A stretch of 9,956 nucleotides of DNA from an uncultured Campylobacter sp. (lineage in GTDB: Bacteria > Campylobacterota > Campylobacteria > Campylobacterales > Campylobacteraceae): NCBI GenBank assembly GCA_938046705.1, contig CALIWP010000132.1, positions 1 to 9,956 of the forward strand. The letters run 5' to 3'. A program made the translations under genes and the position numbers. This document shows, in pieces, positions 1 to 6,959 of this stretch; within the stretch, counting starts at the first letter, position 1; every line of letters starts with the position of its first letter. A model generated the notes under the pieces. The model saw only the letters and a program-made list of their open reading frames with translations. It was not told the origin of the DNA and made no database searches.

Positions 1-1
1 T

Positions 2-997
2 GGTATAACAGTCGGCATGAAAGACGGCGCTCTAACCGTCATCTCGCCTATCGAAAATACGCCAGCGGATAAAGCCGGCATAAAAAGCGGCGACATCATC
101 CTGCGCATCGACGGCAACGCGACTCTAGGCACTACTATAGATGAAGCTGTAAATAAAATGCGCGGCAAACCAAAGACGCCTATTACGATAACTATCGTGC
201 GAAAAGGCGAGCAAAAGCCGTTTGACGTCAAGCTCGTGCGCGACATCATCTCGGTCGAGTCCGTTTACGCAAAGATGATCGAAAAAGACAACATCCTATA
301 TCTTCGCGTGACAAATTTTGACAAGCACGTAACCGAAAAGGCCGAGGAATTTATCAAAAAATATCCAAAAGCCGAGGGTATCATACTAGACCTTCGCAAC
401 AACCCGGGCGGACTTTTAAACCAAGCGGTCGGGCTAACTAATTTGTTTATAGATAGCGGCGTGATCGTATCTCAAAAGGGTAGAAACGAGAGCGAAAATA
501 GCGAATTTAAAGCCGCAAGAGCAAATAAAATCACAAATTTACCTTTAGCCGTACTAGTTAACGGTGGAAGCGCAAGCGCGAGCGAGATCGTGAGCGGATC
601 GCTACAAGACCACAAACGCGCCGTCGTTATCGGTGAAAAGACGTTTGGTAAAGGCAGCGTGCAGATCATCCTGCCTGTGGACGACAAAGAGGCTATCCGC
701 CTAACTATCGCGCGCTACTACCTGCCTAGCGGCCGCACTATACAAGCAACGGGCGTGGAACCTGATATCGTCGTATTTCCAGGCAAGGTACCGCAGCAGG
801 ACGAGAATGCATTTTCTATAAAAGAGAGCGAACTAAAAAAACACCTAACCAACGAACTGAGTAAAATAGACGCAAATAGCGACAAAAATACTACGAAAAT
901 CACAGATAATAAAACTATAATAACCGAGGCTAACGTAAACGACGATATACAACTAAAATCGGCGATTGACGCGATCAAAATTTTACAGCTAAAATAA
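2..997 (+). CDS. ctpA: C-terminal processing peptidase, S41 family (5' end missing)
   Basis: Periplasmic serine protease of the CtpA/Prc family, which trims or degrades envelope proteins from their C termini. The frame is open to the left edge (GITVG precedes the Met at 17), so that Met is internal. About 331 residues are visible; family members are usually 400-450, so roughly the first 100 (signal peptide, start of the PDZ domain) are missing. Counting from the Met at 17, a PDZ domain covers about residues 1-75 ([19 protein letters not shown]). The protease core has the DLRNNPGG motif at 125-132, the nucleophile region GGSASASE (probable Ser187) and GEKTFGKG with probable catalytic Lys212, giving the family's 25-residue Ser-Lys spacing. 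The last 50 residues are Lys/Asn/Thr rich and low in complexity. It ends 11 nt before purC, apparently in the same operon. Family assignment is secure; substrates are unknown. Confidence 0.95.
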   Translation, partial: GITVGMKDGALTVISPIENTPADKAGIKSGDIILRIDGNATLGTTIDEAVNKMRGKPKTPITITIVRKGEQKPFDVKLVRDIISVESVYAKMIEKDNILYLRVTNFDKHVTEKAEEFIKKYPKAEGIILDLRNNPGGLLNQAVGLTNLFIDSGVIVSQKGRNESENSEFKAARANKITNLPLAVLVNGGSASASEIVSGSLQDHKRAVVIGEKTFGKGSVQIILPVDDKEAIRLTIARYYLPSGRTIQATGVEPDIVVFPGKVPQQDENAFSIKESELKKHLTNELSKIDANSDKNTTKITDNKTIITEANVNDDIQLKSAIDAIKILQLK

Positions 998-1008
998 GGA
1001 GTGCAAAA

Positions 1009-1725
1009 ATGCAAAAAAAAGAGCTGATCTACGAAGGCAAGGGAAAAAAGATGTTCGCAACGGACGATGCGAACTTGCTAATAGCGGAATTTAAAGACGA
1101 TCTAACCGCCTTTGATGCGCAAAAAAGAGGTAACGAAGCCGGCAAAGGCGCGTTAAATAATAAAATTTCGACGCAGCTTTTTCATCTTTTAAAAGAAAAA
1201 GGTATCCCGACCCACCTAGTCGAAACCCTAAGCGACACCGAACAGCTCGTGAAAAAATGTGAAATCATCCCGCTTGAAGTGGTCGTGAGAAATATCGCAA
1301 CCGGCTCACTAACAAAGCGCCTTGCGATAAAAGAAGGCACGGTTTTGTCGTTTCCATTGGTAGAGTTTTACTACAAAAACGACGATCTGCACGATCCGCT
1401 CGTAAATGACGAACACTGTCTAATCATGGGCTTAGTTAAGAGTGAAAACGACCTTGATAGGCTAAAACATATGGGTCGCGAGATAAACGCTATTCTATTT
1501 AAATTTTTCGCAGACAGAAACTTAAAATTAGTCGATTTTAAAGTCGAATTCGGCGTCGATAAAGACGGAAATATCCTGCTAGCAGACGAAATTAGCCCCG
1601 ATAGCTGCCGCTTTTGGGACGCTACTACGAACGAAAAACTCGACAAAGACAGATTTCGCCAGGATCTTGGCAACGTAAAAGTCGCCTACGAAGAAGTTTT
1701 AAAAAGAATTTTATCTAAGGTTTAA
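1009..1725 (+). CDS. purC: SAICAR synthase (phosphoribosylaminoimidazole-succinocarboxamide synthase)
   Basis: Cytoplasmic purine-biosynthesis enzyme that joins CAIR to aspartate using ATP to give SAICAR. At 238 residues it matches the usual bacterial monofunctional length. Visible landmarks are the N-terminal nucleotide-binding stretch [11 protein letters not shown] (6-16), the signature [13 protein letters not shown] (88-100), LVDFKVEFG (174-182) and [12 protein letters not shown] (193-204), which carries conserved acidic and Ser residues of the active site. The ATG is preceded by AAGGAG at 996-1001, which overlaps the ctpA stop codon, so the start is well supported and coupling to ctpA is likely. 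purS follows after a single base. No promoter is visible in the 11-nt gap, so expression should depend on a promoter upstream of the window. Confidence 0.98.
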   Translation: MQKKELIYEGKGKKMFATDDANLLIAEFKDDLTAFDAQKRGNEAGKGALNNKISTQLFHLLKEKGIPTHLVETLSDTEQLVKKCEIIPLEVVVRNIATGSLTKRLAIKEGTVLSFPLVEFYYKNDDLHDPLVNDEHCLIMGLVKSENDLDRLKHMGREINAILFKFFADRNLKLVDFKVEFGVDKDGNILLADEISPDSCRFWDATTNEKLDKDRFRQDLGNVKVAYEEVLKRILSKV

Positions 1726-1726
1726 A

Positions 1727-1987
1727 ATGAAAGCTACCATCAACGTATCCCTAAAAAACGGCGTTTTAGACCCACAGGGAAAGGCAGTCGAGCACGCGCT
1801 CGGCTCGCTTGGATTTAATAACGTAAGCGGCGTGCGAATAGGCAAACAAATCGTGCTTGACATAGACGCCGCAAGCAAAGACGAAGCGCGCAAGGAGCTC
1901 ACCAAAATGTGTGAAGAACTGCTCGCAAACACCGTCATAGAGGACTACGAGATAAATTTGAACGATAAATGCGAGAGCGCAAAATGA
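1727..1987 (+). CDS. purS: Phosphoribosylformylglycinamidine synthase subunit PurS
   Basis: Small subunit of the three-part FGAM synthase (PurL-PurQ-PurS). It has no catalytic residues of its own and, in the family, helps assemble the complex through which PurQ-derived ammonia passes to PurL. The 86-residue length is typical. The family signature GVLDPQGKAVEHALGSLGF lies at residues 12-30, followed by VRIGKQIVLDID. The ATG comes one base after the purC stop, and AAGG at 1717-1720 inside the purC end serves as ribosome binding site. Its TGA overlaps the purQ ATG (ATGA), fitting equimolar production of the two subunits. purL is not in the window. Confidence 0.96.
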   Translation: MKATINVSLKNGVLDPQGKAVEHALGSLGFNNVSGVRIGKQIVLDIDAASKDEARKELTKMCEELLANTVIEDYEINLNDKCESAK

Positions 1988-2649
1988 AAGTCGCCATCGT
2001 TTTGTTTCCGGGCACGAACTGCGAGCAAGATACAAAGTACGCCTTTGAGCTTTTGGGTTGCCAGACGCAGATAATCTGGCACAAAGAAAGCGAGATAAAT
2101 GCCGATCTTATCGTACTTCCGGGCGGATTTAGCTACGGCGACTACCTACGCACGGCAGCTATTGCTAAATTTAGCCCGGCGATGAGTGCGGTTGTAAAAC
2201 ACGCCCAAAAAGGCGGATACGTGCTTGGCATTTGCAACGGCTTTCAGATGCTGTGCGAGCTAAAACTGCTTGCAGGCGCGATGAGACGAAACGAAAATTT
2301 AAGCTTCATCTCAAAATACCACTATCTAAAAGTGGTTTCAAATGCAAATAAATTTCTATCAAATTTGAGCGTCGGCGAGGTCGTAAACATCCCGATCGCT
2401 CACGGCGAGGGTAACTTTTACGCCGACGAAGCGACGCTAAAAAGCCTCTACGACAACGATCAGGTGCTGCTAAAATACTGCGACGCAAACGGCGCAGAGC
2501 TAAATCCAAACGGCTCGGTCGACGAGGTAGCTGGAATTTGCGATAAAAATAAAAAGATATTTGGCCTCATGCCTCACCCGGAGCGCGCCTGCGAGAAATT
2601 TTTAGGCACGGATGATGGACTAAAGATGCTAAAAGGGCTAGTTTGCTAA
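1984..2649 (+). CDS. purQ: Phosphoribosylformylglycinamidine synthase subunit PurQ (glutaminase)
   Basis: Class I glutamine amidotransferase subunit that releases ammonia from glutamine for conversion of FGAR to FGAM. The protein is 221 residues starting MKVAIVLFPGTNCEQD. The nucleophilic Cys is in GICNGFQML (Cys84), and the His and Glu of the triad are in PHPERA (His198, Glu200); HGEGNF near 140-145 is also conserved in the family. An in-frame ATG 15 nt upstream (1969) is possible on paper, but the start at 1984 gives the expected N terminus beginning at the first beta strand and an ATGA overlap with purS. The 3' end overlaps the next gene by 7 nt. Confidence 0.97.
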   Translation: MKVAIVLFPGTNCEQDTKYAFELLGCQTQIIWHKESEINADLIVLPGGFSYGDYLRTAAIAKFSPAMSAVVKHAQKGGYVLGICNGFQMLCELKLLAGAMRRNENLSFISKYHYLKVVSNANKFLSNLSVGEVVNIPIAHGEGNFYADEATLKSLYDNDQVLLKYCDANGAELNPNGSVDEVAGICDKNKKIFGLMPHPERACEKFLGTDDGLKMLKGLVC

Positions 2650-3995
2650 AGCCCTTTTTAGCCTTTTTTACTATATTTGTTTTAGCTTGCACAGCCACCG
2701 AGCCTAGTGTGTTTGACATGATGGGCGACGAGCAAAGCCAAAAAGTGATCAAGCCTGCTCTGCAAGCGCCCGCGCAAAAGCCAAATTTACAAAACAGAGC
2801 GCCGAGTGCTGAAAATAGAACTCCGAGCCAGACGCAAAGCACGGCTACACAAAATAGAACCTCCACGGCGCAAAGCCAAACCGCAAGCAACCAAGGCGGT
2901 ACGCATCTGCGCCAACCTATCCCTCAAAATATCGCACCTACCAACGAACCAGAGCTAAATTTAAAAGACAGCCAGCTCTACGAGCGCGTGCAGCCAAACG
3001 ACATCATCATTAAGGCTTTAAATGCGCCAAAGCAAGTCTACGTCGGGCAAATTTTTAGCTTTACGCTCTCGGTCGATATCCAGGATAACATCGCCGTTGA
3101 TCTGCAAACTATCTTGCCAGAAACCGAAAACCTAAAATGGCTAAGCTCAAATTTGCGCTGGGATAACGACGGTAAAGGGGTTTACAAGGCTCAAATTTAC
3201 GCCGAGGCCTCCGCCGAGGCCGTGAAAAGTCCAAAAATCACTGTAAATTTAAAGCGCAACGGCGAGTTTTTCCAAACGGCGAATTTAACACTTTCGCTAC
3301 CTAAAATCGTAGCGCTAAAAAGCGGCGAGAAATACAACCACGTCGTTGCTCAAAATCTCGAAGTCAAAAAATATAAAACCAATAAATTCGACGATAAAAA
3401 TCTCATCATGATCGTCGAAGTAAACGCGCAAAAAGGCAACATCGCGGACTTTTTCATCGAGGATAAGGACATCATCAAACAAGGCGTAGACTCCACGAGC
3501 GGCGAATTTGACGCGCAAAGCGGATATTATTTCGCGATATTTTCGCCTGAAAAAACCTCGATAGATTTTAACTACTTTAGCCTGGCTAAAAAAGATTTCG
3601 TGAGCTTTTCGCTCCCGGTAGTCGTGGAAGATGACGAAATCAGCACGCAAATCGGGCTAAATCCAAAGCAAAGCAAATTTGAAATTTACAAAAATATCGG
3701 AGTTTACGCGCTTTTCGGTATTTTCTTGATCACATTTTTGTTTAAGCGCGACGCGATATTCCTCGTCGTCGTGGTCGGCCTTGGAGCCTATATCCTTTAT
3801 AGCTACAACCCGTTTGGCGGCGCGACGCTAAGACAAAACATAAACGTAAAAATTTTGCCTACGCAAAACTCGAGCGTATTTTATACCTCAAAAGCGGAGG
3901 AAAAGATCGAGATCCTCGGCGAGCGCGAGGACTATGTCAAAATTTTGCTAGACGACGGCAAGATAGGTTGGGTGAAAAAAGATGATATTTTCTAG
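2643..3995 (+). CDS. Envelope protein with lipobox-like N terminus, two membrane helices and SH3-like C terminus
   Basis: 450 residues, function unknown; by position it corresponds to the putative periplasmic protein I recall as Cj0515 in C. jejuni. The start is TTG: the frame is closed by a stop at 2613-2615, no ATG or GTG lies between, and AAGGG at 2633-2637 sits 5 nt upstream, overlapping purQ. In order: a signal peptide ending in a lipobox-like VLAC (13-16); a Gln/Thr/Ser/Asn-rich linker with three NR(A/T)(P/S)(S/T) units (51-75); a beta-rich domain of about 115-335; two hydrophobic helices (about 352-367 and 371-388) separated by KRD; and a C-terminal bacterial SH3-like domain (about 400-450) ending GKIGWVKKDDIF. 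Helix order and N-terminal export suggest a protein anchored in the inner membrane with both large parts outside the cytoplasm, where an SH3 domain could bind peptidoglycan. That role is inference. It overlaps plsC by 14 nt. Confidence 0.85.
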   Translation: MLKPFLAFFTIFVLACTATEPSVFDMMGDEQSQKVIKPALQAPAQKPNLQNRAPSAENRTPSQTQSTATQNRTSTAQSQTASNQGGTHLRQPIPQNIAPTNEPELNLKDSQLYERVQPNDIIIKALNAPKQVYVGQIFSFTLSVDIQDNIAVDLQTILPETENLKWLSSNLRWDNDGKGVYKAQIYAEASAEAVKSPKITVNLKRNGEFFQTANLTLSLPKIVALKSGEKYNHVVAQNLEVKKYKTNKFDDKNLIMIVEVNAQKGNIADFFIEDKDIIKQGVDSTSGEFDAQSGYYFAIFSPEKTSIDFNYFSLAKKDFVSFSLPVVVEDDEISTQIGLNPKQSKFEIYKNIGVYALFGIFLITFLFKRDAIFLVVVVGLGAYILYSYNPFGGATLRQNINVKILPTQNSSVFYTSKAEEKIEILGEREDYVKILLDDGKIGWVKKDDIF

Positions 3996-4668
3996 GATAA
4001 AGGCCGCGTATTTCGCGATCGAGTTTCTCATCAGTATACTTTTGGTCGTATTTTTTATGTGGCTTTTTAAAAAGCACATTCACGGCGTGAGAAAAATTTG
4101 GGGTAGGAGCCAGCGGCTTTTTGGATTTTATTCGCTCGAAGTCGTCGGTAACTTCGACGAGTGCGCGAATATGATCATCATGAACCACCAAAGCATGCTA
4201 GATATCGTCGTTTTAGAGGAAGTCTATCCTAAAAATCTCTGCTGGATCGCCAAAAAAGAGATAGCCGATCTACCAGTGATCGGCCAGATCATCCACATAC
4301 CGCAAATGATCTCGGTCGAGCGCGAAAATAAACGCTCGCTCATCAAGCTCGTAAAAGACGCGCAAGACCGCGTCGAAAAGGGGCGCGTACTGGCGATTTT
4401 CCCCGAGGGAACGCGCTCGCACTCAAGGGAGCTTTTGCCGTTTAAAGGCGGTGCGAAAATCATCGCCGACAAGCTAAATCTAAAAATCCAGCCCATCGTG
4501 ATCACGGGTTCGGACATCTTGGATGTGAAAAATTTTAGCTTTAAAAACGGCAAAATCAAAATCATCTGCCTAGATCTCGTCGACACCGCCGACCCTGAGT
4601 GGCTAGAAAACGCAAGAGCTAAAATGCAAGAAACGCTAGATAACGAGAGGCAAAAAGTGGCGATTTAA
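3982..4668 (+). CDS. plsC: 1-acyl-sn-glycerol-3-phosphate acyltransferase (PlsC family)
   Basis: Membrane-bound acyltransferase that adds the second acyl chain to lysophosphatidic acid to make phosphatidic acid. The 228-residue length is normal. A single hydrophobic segment (about 12-29, AIEFLISILLVVFFMWLF) anchors the N terminus. The catalytic H-x4-D motif is NHQSMLD (His69, Asp74); the acceptor-binding motif is FPEGTRS (140-146); PFKGGA (153-158) and the PIV stretch near 171 match blocks III and IV of the family. The ATG lies inside the previous gene (14-nt overlap) with only a weak A/G-rich Shine-Dalgarno sequence, so translation probably relies on coupling. It is the last gene of the protease-pur-plsC operon, and a weak hairpin spans its stop codon. 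Confidence 0.95.
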   Translation: MIFSRIKAAYFAIEFLISILLVVFFMWLFKKHIHGVRKIWGRSQRLFGFYSLEVVGNFDECANMIIMNHQSMLDIVVLEEVYPKNLCWIAKKEIADLPVIGQIIHIPQMISVERENKRSLIKLVKDAQDRVEKGRVLAIFPEGTRSHSRELLPFKGGAKIIADKLNLKIQPIVITGSDILDVKNFSFKNGKIKIICLDLVDTADPEWLENARAKMQETLDNERQKVAI

Positions 4669-4680
4669 ACGCCTGTTTTT
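4659..4680 (+). terminator. Possible weak intrinsic terminator after plsC
   Basis: GGCG (4659-4662) and CGCC (4670-4673) can form a 4-bp all-GC stem around a 7-nt loop that contains the plsC TAA. Five T residues follow at 4676-4680. The stem is short, so termination may be leaky, but this is the only hairpin plus T-tract at the end of the operon. Confidence 0.35.
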
Positions 4681-4797
4681 ACCGCAAATTTGCCTCGCGC
4701 GTAAATTTAACCTGAAATTTAGTCAAATTTACCGCGAGCAAATTTAGCCCTTAAATCCGCTAGCCAAATTTGACTGCCTCGTAAAAACTGTAAATTT
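4681..4797. repeat. AAATTT-rich intergenic region upstream of the ankyrin-like gene
   Basis: The gap between plsC and the next gene (139 nt in all) holds seven AAATTT words in both flank types (CAAATTTG, TAAATTTA and similar). It also has two copies of the composite TTTACCGC followed within 4 nt by CAAATTT (from 4678 and 4728). No coding frame and no convincing sigma70 -10 box were found. Parts of it, such as TTTACCG...CAAATTTAG and TCCGCTAG, recur upstream of the decayed paralogue. Confidence 0.6.
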
Positions 4798-4803
4798 AGG
4801 AGG
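4798..4803 (+). promoter_or_regulatory. Strong Shine-Dalgarno sequence
   Basis: AGGAGG ends 4 nt before the ATG at 4808. It is the strongest ribosome binding site in the window and fixes the start of the ankyrin-like gene. Confidence 0.75.
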
Positions 4804-4807
4804 ATTT

Positions 4808-5704
4808 ATGAAAAAACTCGCAGTTATCTTTATGGTTTTAACTCAAATTTTATTCGCTTCAAATTTGCCTGAGCCAGACCTTGAGATCTTTTTTGATGAA
4901 AATGCCACAAGCAAACAAATAGACGCTGGGCTCGATCAAATTTTAGATTTTTTATCTCAAAACCCGCACCGCGTAAATGATGAGTTTGGCAAATTTAACG
5001 ACCGCCTTTTTTCGCCCTTTATCTACAACGTAAAAATCATAAAAACGGGCAAATTCGACTTTGAACGCATAAAAAAAGTACTCAAATTTAAGCCGGATCT
5101 AAACTACAAATTTATGATTTTCACCCCTCTTGACGCGGTTATTGCGCTTGGCATAGATCCTAATGGCGGATATAAATTTGATCAAAAAGAAACGATACGC
5201 CTCATCGACCTACTCGTGGCAAACGGCGCAGATATCGGCTCGCCCGAACTTTTGCACTTGGCTTGCAATACCGAAGCGTTTGAGATTTTTAGCCACCTTC
5301 TTAGCAAAGGCGCGCGAGACGACAAAGATGTGATGCTTTGCGTGGCTGGCGGGATAGCTATCTTTATGGGGCAAAACGGCGCTTCGCCGATCGCAAACGC
5401 TCCTCTTGATCCAAAAATAAGGCAGTTTGCAAAAACCGCAAAATTTACCGAATTTTACCGCGATAAAATGCGCTACCTCGAGGAGCTGCTAAAATTTAAG
5501 CCGCTTAGCGAATTTGAGGCTAAAGAGCTGGAAATTTTTACGAAACTAGCCGCGATCCTAGATAGCGAGGATATGGTTAAATTTCTGCTAAAAAACGGCG
5601 TTTGCAAGCAAGAAAATTTACAAATATCTTGCGAAAATCTTAAAAAGTACGCAACTCACTATGACGCAAAAGAGAGTCTAAAGCTAATAAACGAAGTCAA
5701 ATAG
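4808..5704 (+). CDS. Secreted ankyrin-repeat-like protein of unknown function
   Basis: 298 residues. A Sec signal peptide covers about residues 1-17 (MKKLAVIFMVLTQILFA, probable cleavage before SNLPEPD), so the product is probably periplasmic. Degenerate ankyrin-type helix pairs are visible: RIKKVLKFKPDLNY...TPLDAVIALG (88-115), IRLIDLLVANGADIGSPELLHLA (130-152), FEIFSHLLSKGARDD (158-172), MRYLEELLKFKPL (221-233) and MVKFLLKNGVC (256-266). The LLxxGA turns and TPLDAVIALG resemble the TPLHxA ankyrin pattern, but no repeat is canonical, so family assignment is moderate. There are four Cys after the signal (153, 178, 266, 275). Ankyrin repeats bind proteins; the partner is unknown. The gene sits between plsC and htpG and is followed by a broken copy of itself at 5846-6776. 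An A7 run at 5071-5077 is in frame here and has lost one A in the broken copy. Confidence 0.85.
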   Translation: MKKLAVIFMVLTQILFASNLPEPDLEIFFDENATSKQIDAGLDQILDFLSQNPHRVNDEFGKFNDRLFSPFIYNVKIIKTGKFDFERIKKVLKFKPDLNYKFMIFTPLDAVIALGIDPNGGYKFDQKETIRLIDLLVANGADIGSPELLHLACNTEAFEIFSHLLSKGARDDKDVMLCVAGGIAIFMGQNGASPIANAPLDPKIRQFAKTAKFTEFYRDKMRYLEELLKFKPLSEFEAKELEIFTKLAAILDSEDMVKFLLKNGVCKQENLQISCENLKKYATHYDAKESLKLINEVK

Positions 5705-5845
5705 CATAACACGGCGAGCGATCGGCATAAAGCTAAATTTAAAGGGCAAATTTAAACAAGACGGCTGAGTTAAATTTACCGTTTCAAATTTAGTCCGCTA
5801 GACTTGGGCTAAATTTTACCGCGGCGTATGTAAATTTAAGGATGG
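5705..5845. repeat. AAATTT-rich intergenic region between the two ankyrin-like copies
   Basis: 141 nt with six AAATTT words. TTTACCGtttCAAATTTAG begins at 5775, TCCGCTAG follows, TTTACCGC recurs at 5815-5822, and TGTAAATTTAAGGA leads into the pseudogene start. These match words in the leader of the intact copy in the same order, which suggests that the duplicated unit included upstream DNA. No gene is visible. Confidence 0.6.
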
Positions 5846-6776
5846 ATGATGAAAATTTCTTTACTATTTTTGCCACTCGCTCTACTCTTTTTATTTGTGC
5901 CGCTTTTTGCGCTAGAGTAAGATGAAGTGGTCGAGGTTTGCGAGCAGCTAAAATCCGTACCTGATTTTAGGATTTTCTACGACGAAAATACTACGAGCAA
6001 GCAAATAGACTCAGGGTTGGATTAAATTTTAGACTTTTGGCGGCAAAACCCGTACCGTGTAAACGATGAAACGGGCGAGTATTGCGACTGCCTTTTTACG
6101 CCTTTTATCTTTAATGCAAAGATGCACAATGCCGGCGAAATCGACTTTGAGCGGATAAAAAAGCACTAGAATTTAAGCCCGATCTAAACTACAAAACCGC
6201 CGTTACTAGCCCTATTTTCAACTCCGCTTTGCTACTGATGCCCGCTTCCCTCGGGACAAAAGTCCAAGCTTAGCGAAGCGGACGTCATCCGTCTCGTAAA
6301 GCTGCTGGTTAGGCACGGAGCGGACCTGAACGATAAATTTGTTTTAAGCTGCATTTACAGCGCGGACGGCTTTTGGCTTTTTAAAGAGCTGCTTAGCATG
6401 AGAACGCCGACGTGAGCGAGATACCTTGGCAAATTGCGCTGGATTTGCGCTCGTTTGCCTACAAAAATGGTGTTGTTTTTAAGCCGGACAAGGCCGTAAA
6501 TTTAAAGGCAGCGTAGTTTGGAAAAGCGCGAAATTTAGGGAATTTTACCGCGAGAAAATGAGATATTTCGAGGAGTTTTTAAAATTTAAAAGCTTAAAAG
6601 AGCTCAACAAAGGCGGGCTTAGATTTTTTATAGAGACGAATTTGGCGCTTAATAACGCCGAGGCGGTCAAATTTCTGCTAGAAAACGGGCTTTGCGAGCT
6701 GCCGCATGAGTGTGAGTTTTTAAGAAAAAAGGCGAAAATTTACGAAGCGACGGAGGTTTTGAAGCTTAAATTTTAG
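5846..6776 (+). pseudogene. Decayed tandem paralogue of the ankyrin-like secreted protein
   Basis: Reads as a broken second copy of the 4808-5704 gene. It starts at ATGATG (5846/5849) after AAGGA and has a hydrophobic signal peptide ending FVPLFALE, then TAA at 5918-5920. Matching pieces follow: DENTTSKQIDSGLD (intact: DENATSKQIDAGLD) and then TAA at 6023-6025, where the intact gene has CAA; ILDFWRQNPYRVND and DFERIKK, then an A7-to-A6 loss (6157-6162) that shifts the frame and exposes TAG at 6167-6169. LEFKPDLNYK continues in the shifted frame. IRLVKLLVRHGADLND is back in the first frame up to TGA at 6413-6415. A third piece ends at TAG 6514-6516, and KFREFYREKMRYFEEFLKF to the end (6531-6776) uses the remaining frame. 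At least four frame changes mean no functional full-length product. A 72-codon frame from the ATG at 6558 remains open but has no evident ribosome site of its own. Confidence 0.9.
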
Positions 6777-6818
6777 TCGCTTTTAAAAATCGAGCGTCAA
6801 AATTTAAAATCCAAATCC

Positions 6819-6860
6819 CAAATTTGACTAATTTTAGTTTTTTACCGCAAGTCAAATTTG
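6819..6860. repeat. 10-bp inverted repeat upstream of htpG
   Basis: CAAATTTGAC (6819-6828) and GTCAAATTTG (6851-6860) are perfect inverted copies around a 22-nt T-rich spacer that contains TTTACCGC. Each arm includes the palindrome CAAATTTG, so this may reflect the general abundance of that word rather than a specific site. Confidence 0.5.
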
Positions 6861-6880
6861 AGAAACAAATTTTAGGTTAG

Positions 6881-6900
6881 TTGATAGTAATCGTATCAAG
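6881..6900. promoter_or_regulatory. HAIR-like inverted repeat (possible HspR operator) upstream of htpG
   Basis: TTGATA (6881-6886), a 7-nt spacer and TATCAA (6894-6899) form a perfect 6-bp inverted repeat followed by G. The HAIR consensus bound by HspR is CTTGAGT-N7-ACTCAAG. The spacer length and the TTGA...TCAAG parts agree, while the two inner bases of each arm and the first C differ. It lies just upstream of the -35 position of the htpG promoter. The assignment to HspR is inference. Confidence 0.45.
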
Positions 6901-6913
6901 TTTAAAGATATTC

Positions 6914-6940
6914 TTAGCACCTTGTGCTATAATCTGCTAA
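6914..6940. promoter_or_regulatory. CIRCE-like element (possible HrcA operator) over the htpG -10
   Basis: TTAGCA (6914-6919) and TGCTAA (6935-6940) are perfect inverted arms 15 nt apart, giving the exact 27-nt geometry of CIRCE (TTAGCACTC-N9-GAGTGCTAA). Over the 18 consensus positions 13 match (7 of 9 left, 6 of 9 right). The -10 hexamer is inside the element, so a bound repressor would block the promoter. HrcA itself is not encoded in the window. Confidence 0.6.
6925..6933 (+). promoter_or_regulatory. htpG promoter, extended -10
   Basis: TGcTATAAT is a consensus extended -10 for the housekeeping sigma factor. No clear -35 is present, as is usual in Campylobacter. Transcription would begin around 6939-6941, giving a leader of about 27 nt before the htpG ATG. 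Confidence 0.75.
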
Positions 6941-6953
6941 AAATTTTAAAAAC

Positions 6954-6959
6954 AAAGGA
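6954..6959 (+). promoter_or_regulatory. htpG Shine-Dalgarno sequence
   Basis: AAAGGA lies 7 nt upstream of the ATG at 6967. It supports that start over an in-frame TTG at 6922, which falls within the promoter itself. Confidence 0.7.

Noticed and set aside
1969..1983. Upstream ATG for purQ, adding MRERK
   Set aside because: The family N terminus begins at the first beta strand (MKVAIVLFPG), and the ATG at 1984 makes a normal ATGA overlap with purS.
3315..3650. Minus-strand frame of 111 codons opposite the SH3 protein gene
   Set aside because: It lies entirely within a well-supported gene and shows no recognisable protein motif. Long antisense frames of this kind also appear opposite purC, plsC and htpG and are shadows.
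5071..5077. A7 run in the intact ankyrin-like gene as a phase-variation switch
   Set aside because: The decayed copy has A6 here and is out of frame, but seven A residues is short for a Campylobacter contingency tract, which are usually G/C runs of about eight or more. The copy also carries many other lesions.
6558..6776. Independent 72-residue protein from the ATG at 6558
   Set aside because: It aligns with the C terminus of the intact ankyrin-like protein, the homology extends upstream of this ATG (KFREFYREK), and there is no ribosome site, so it is part of the pseudogene.
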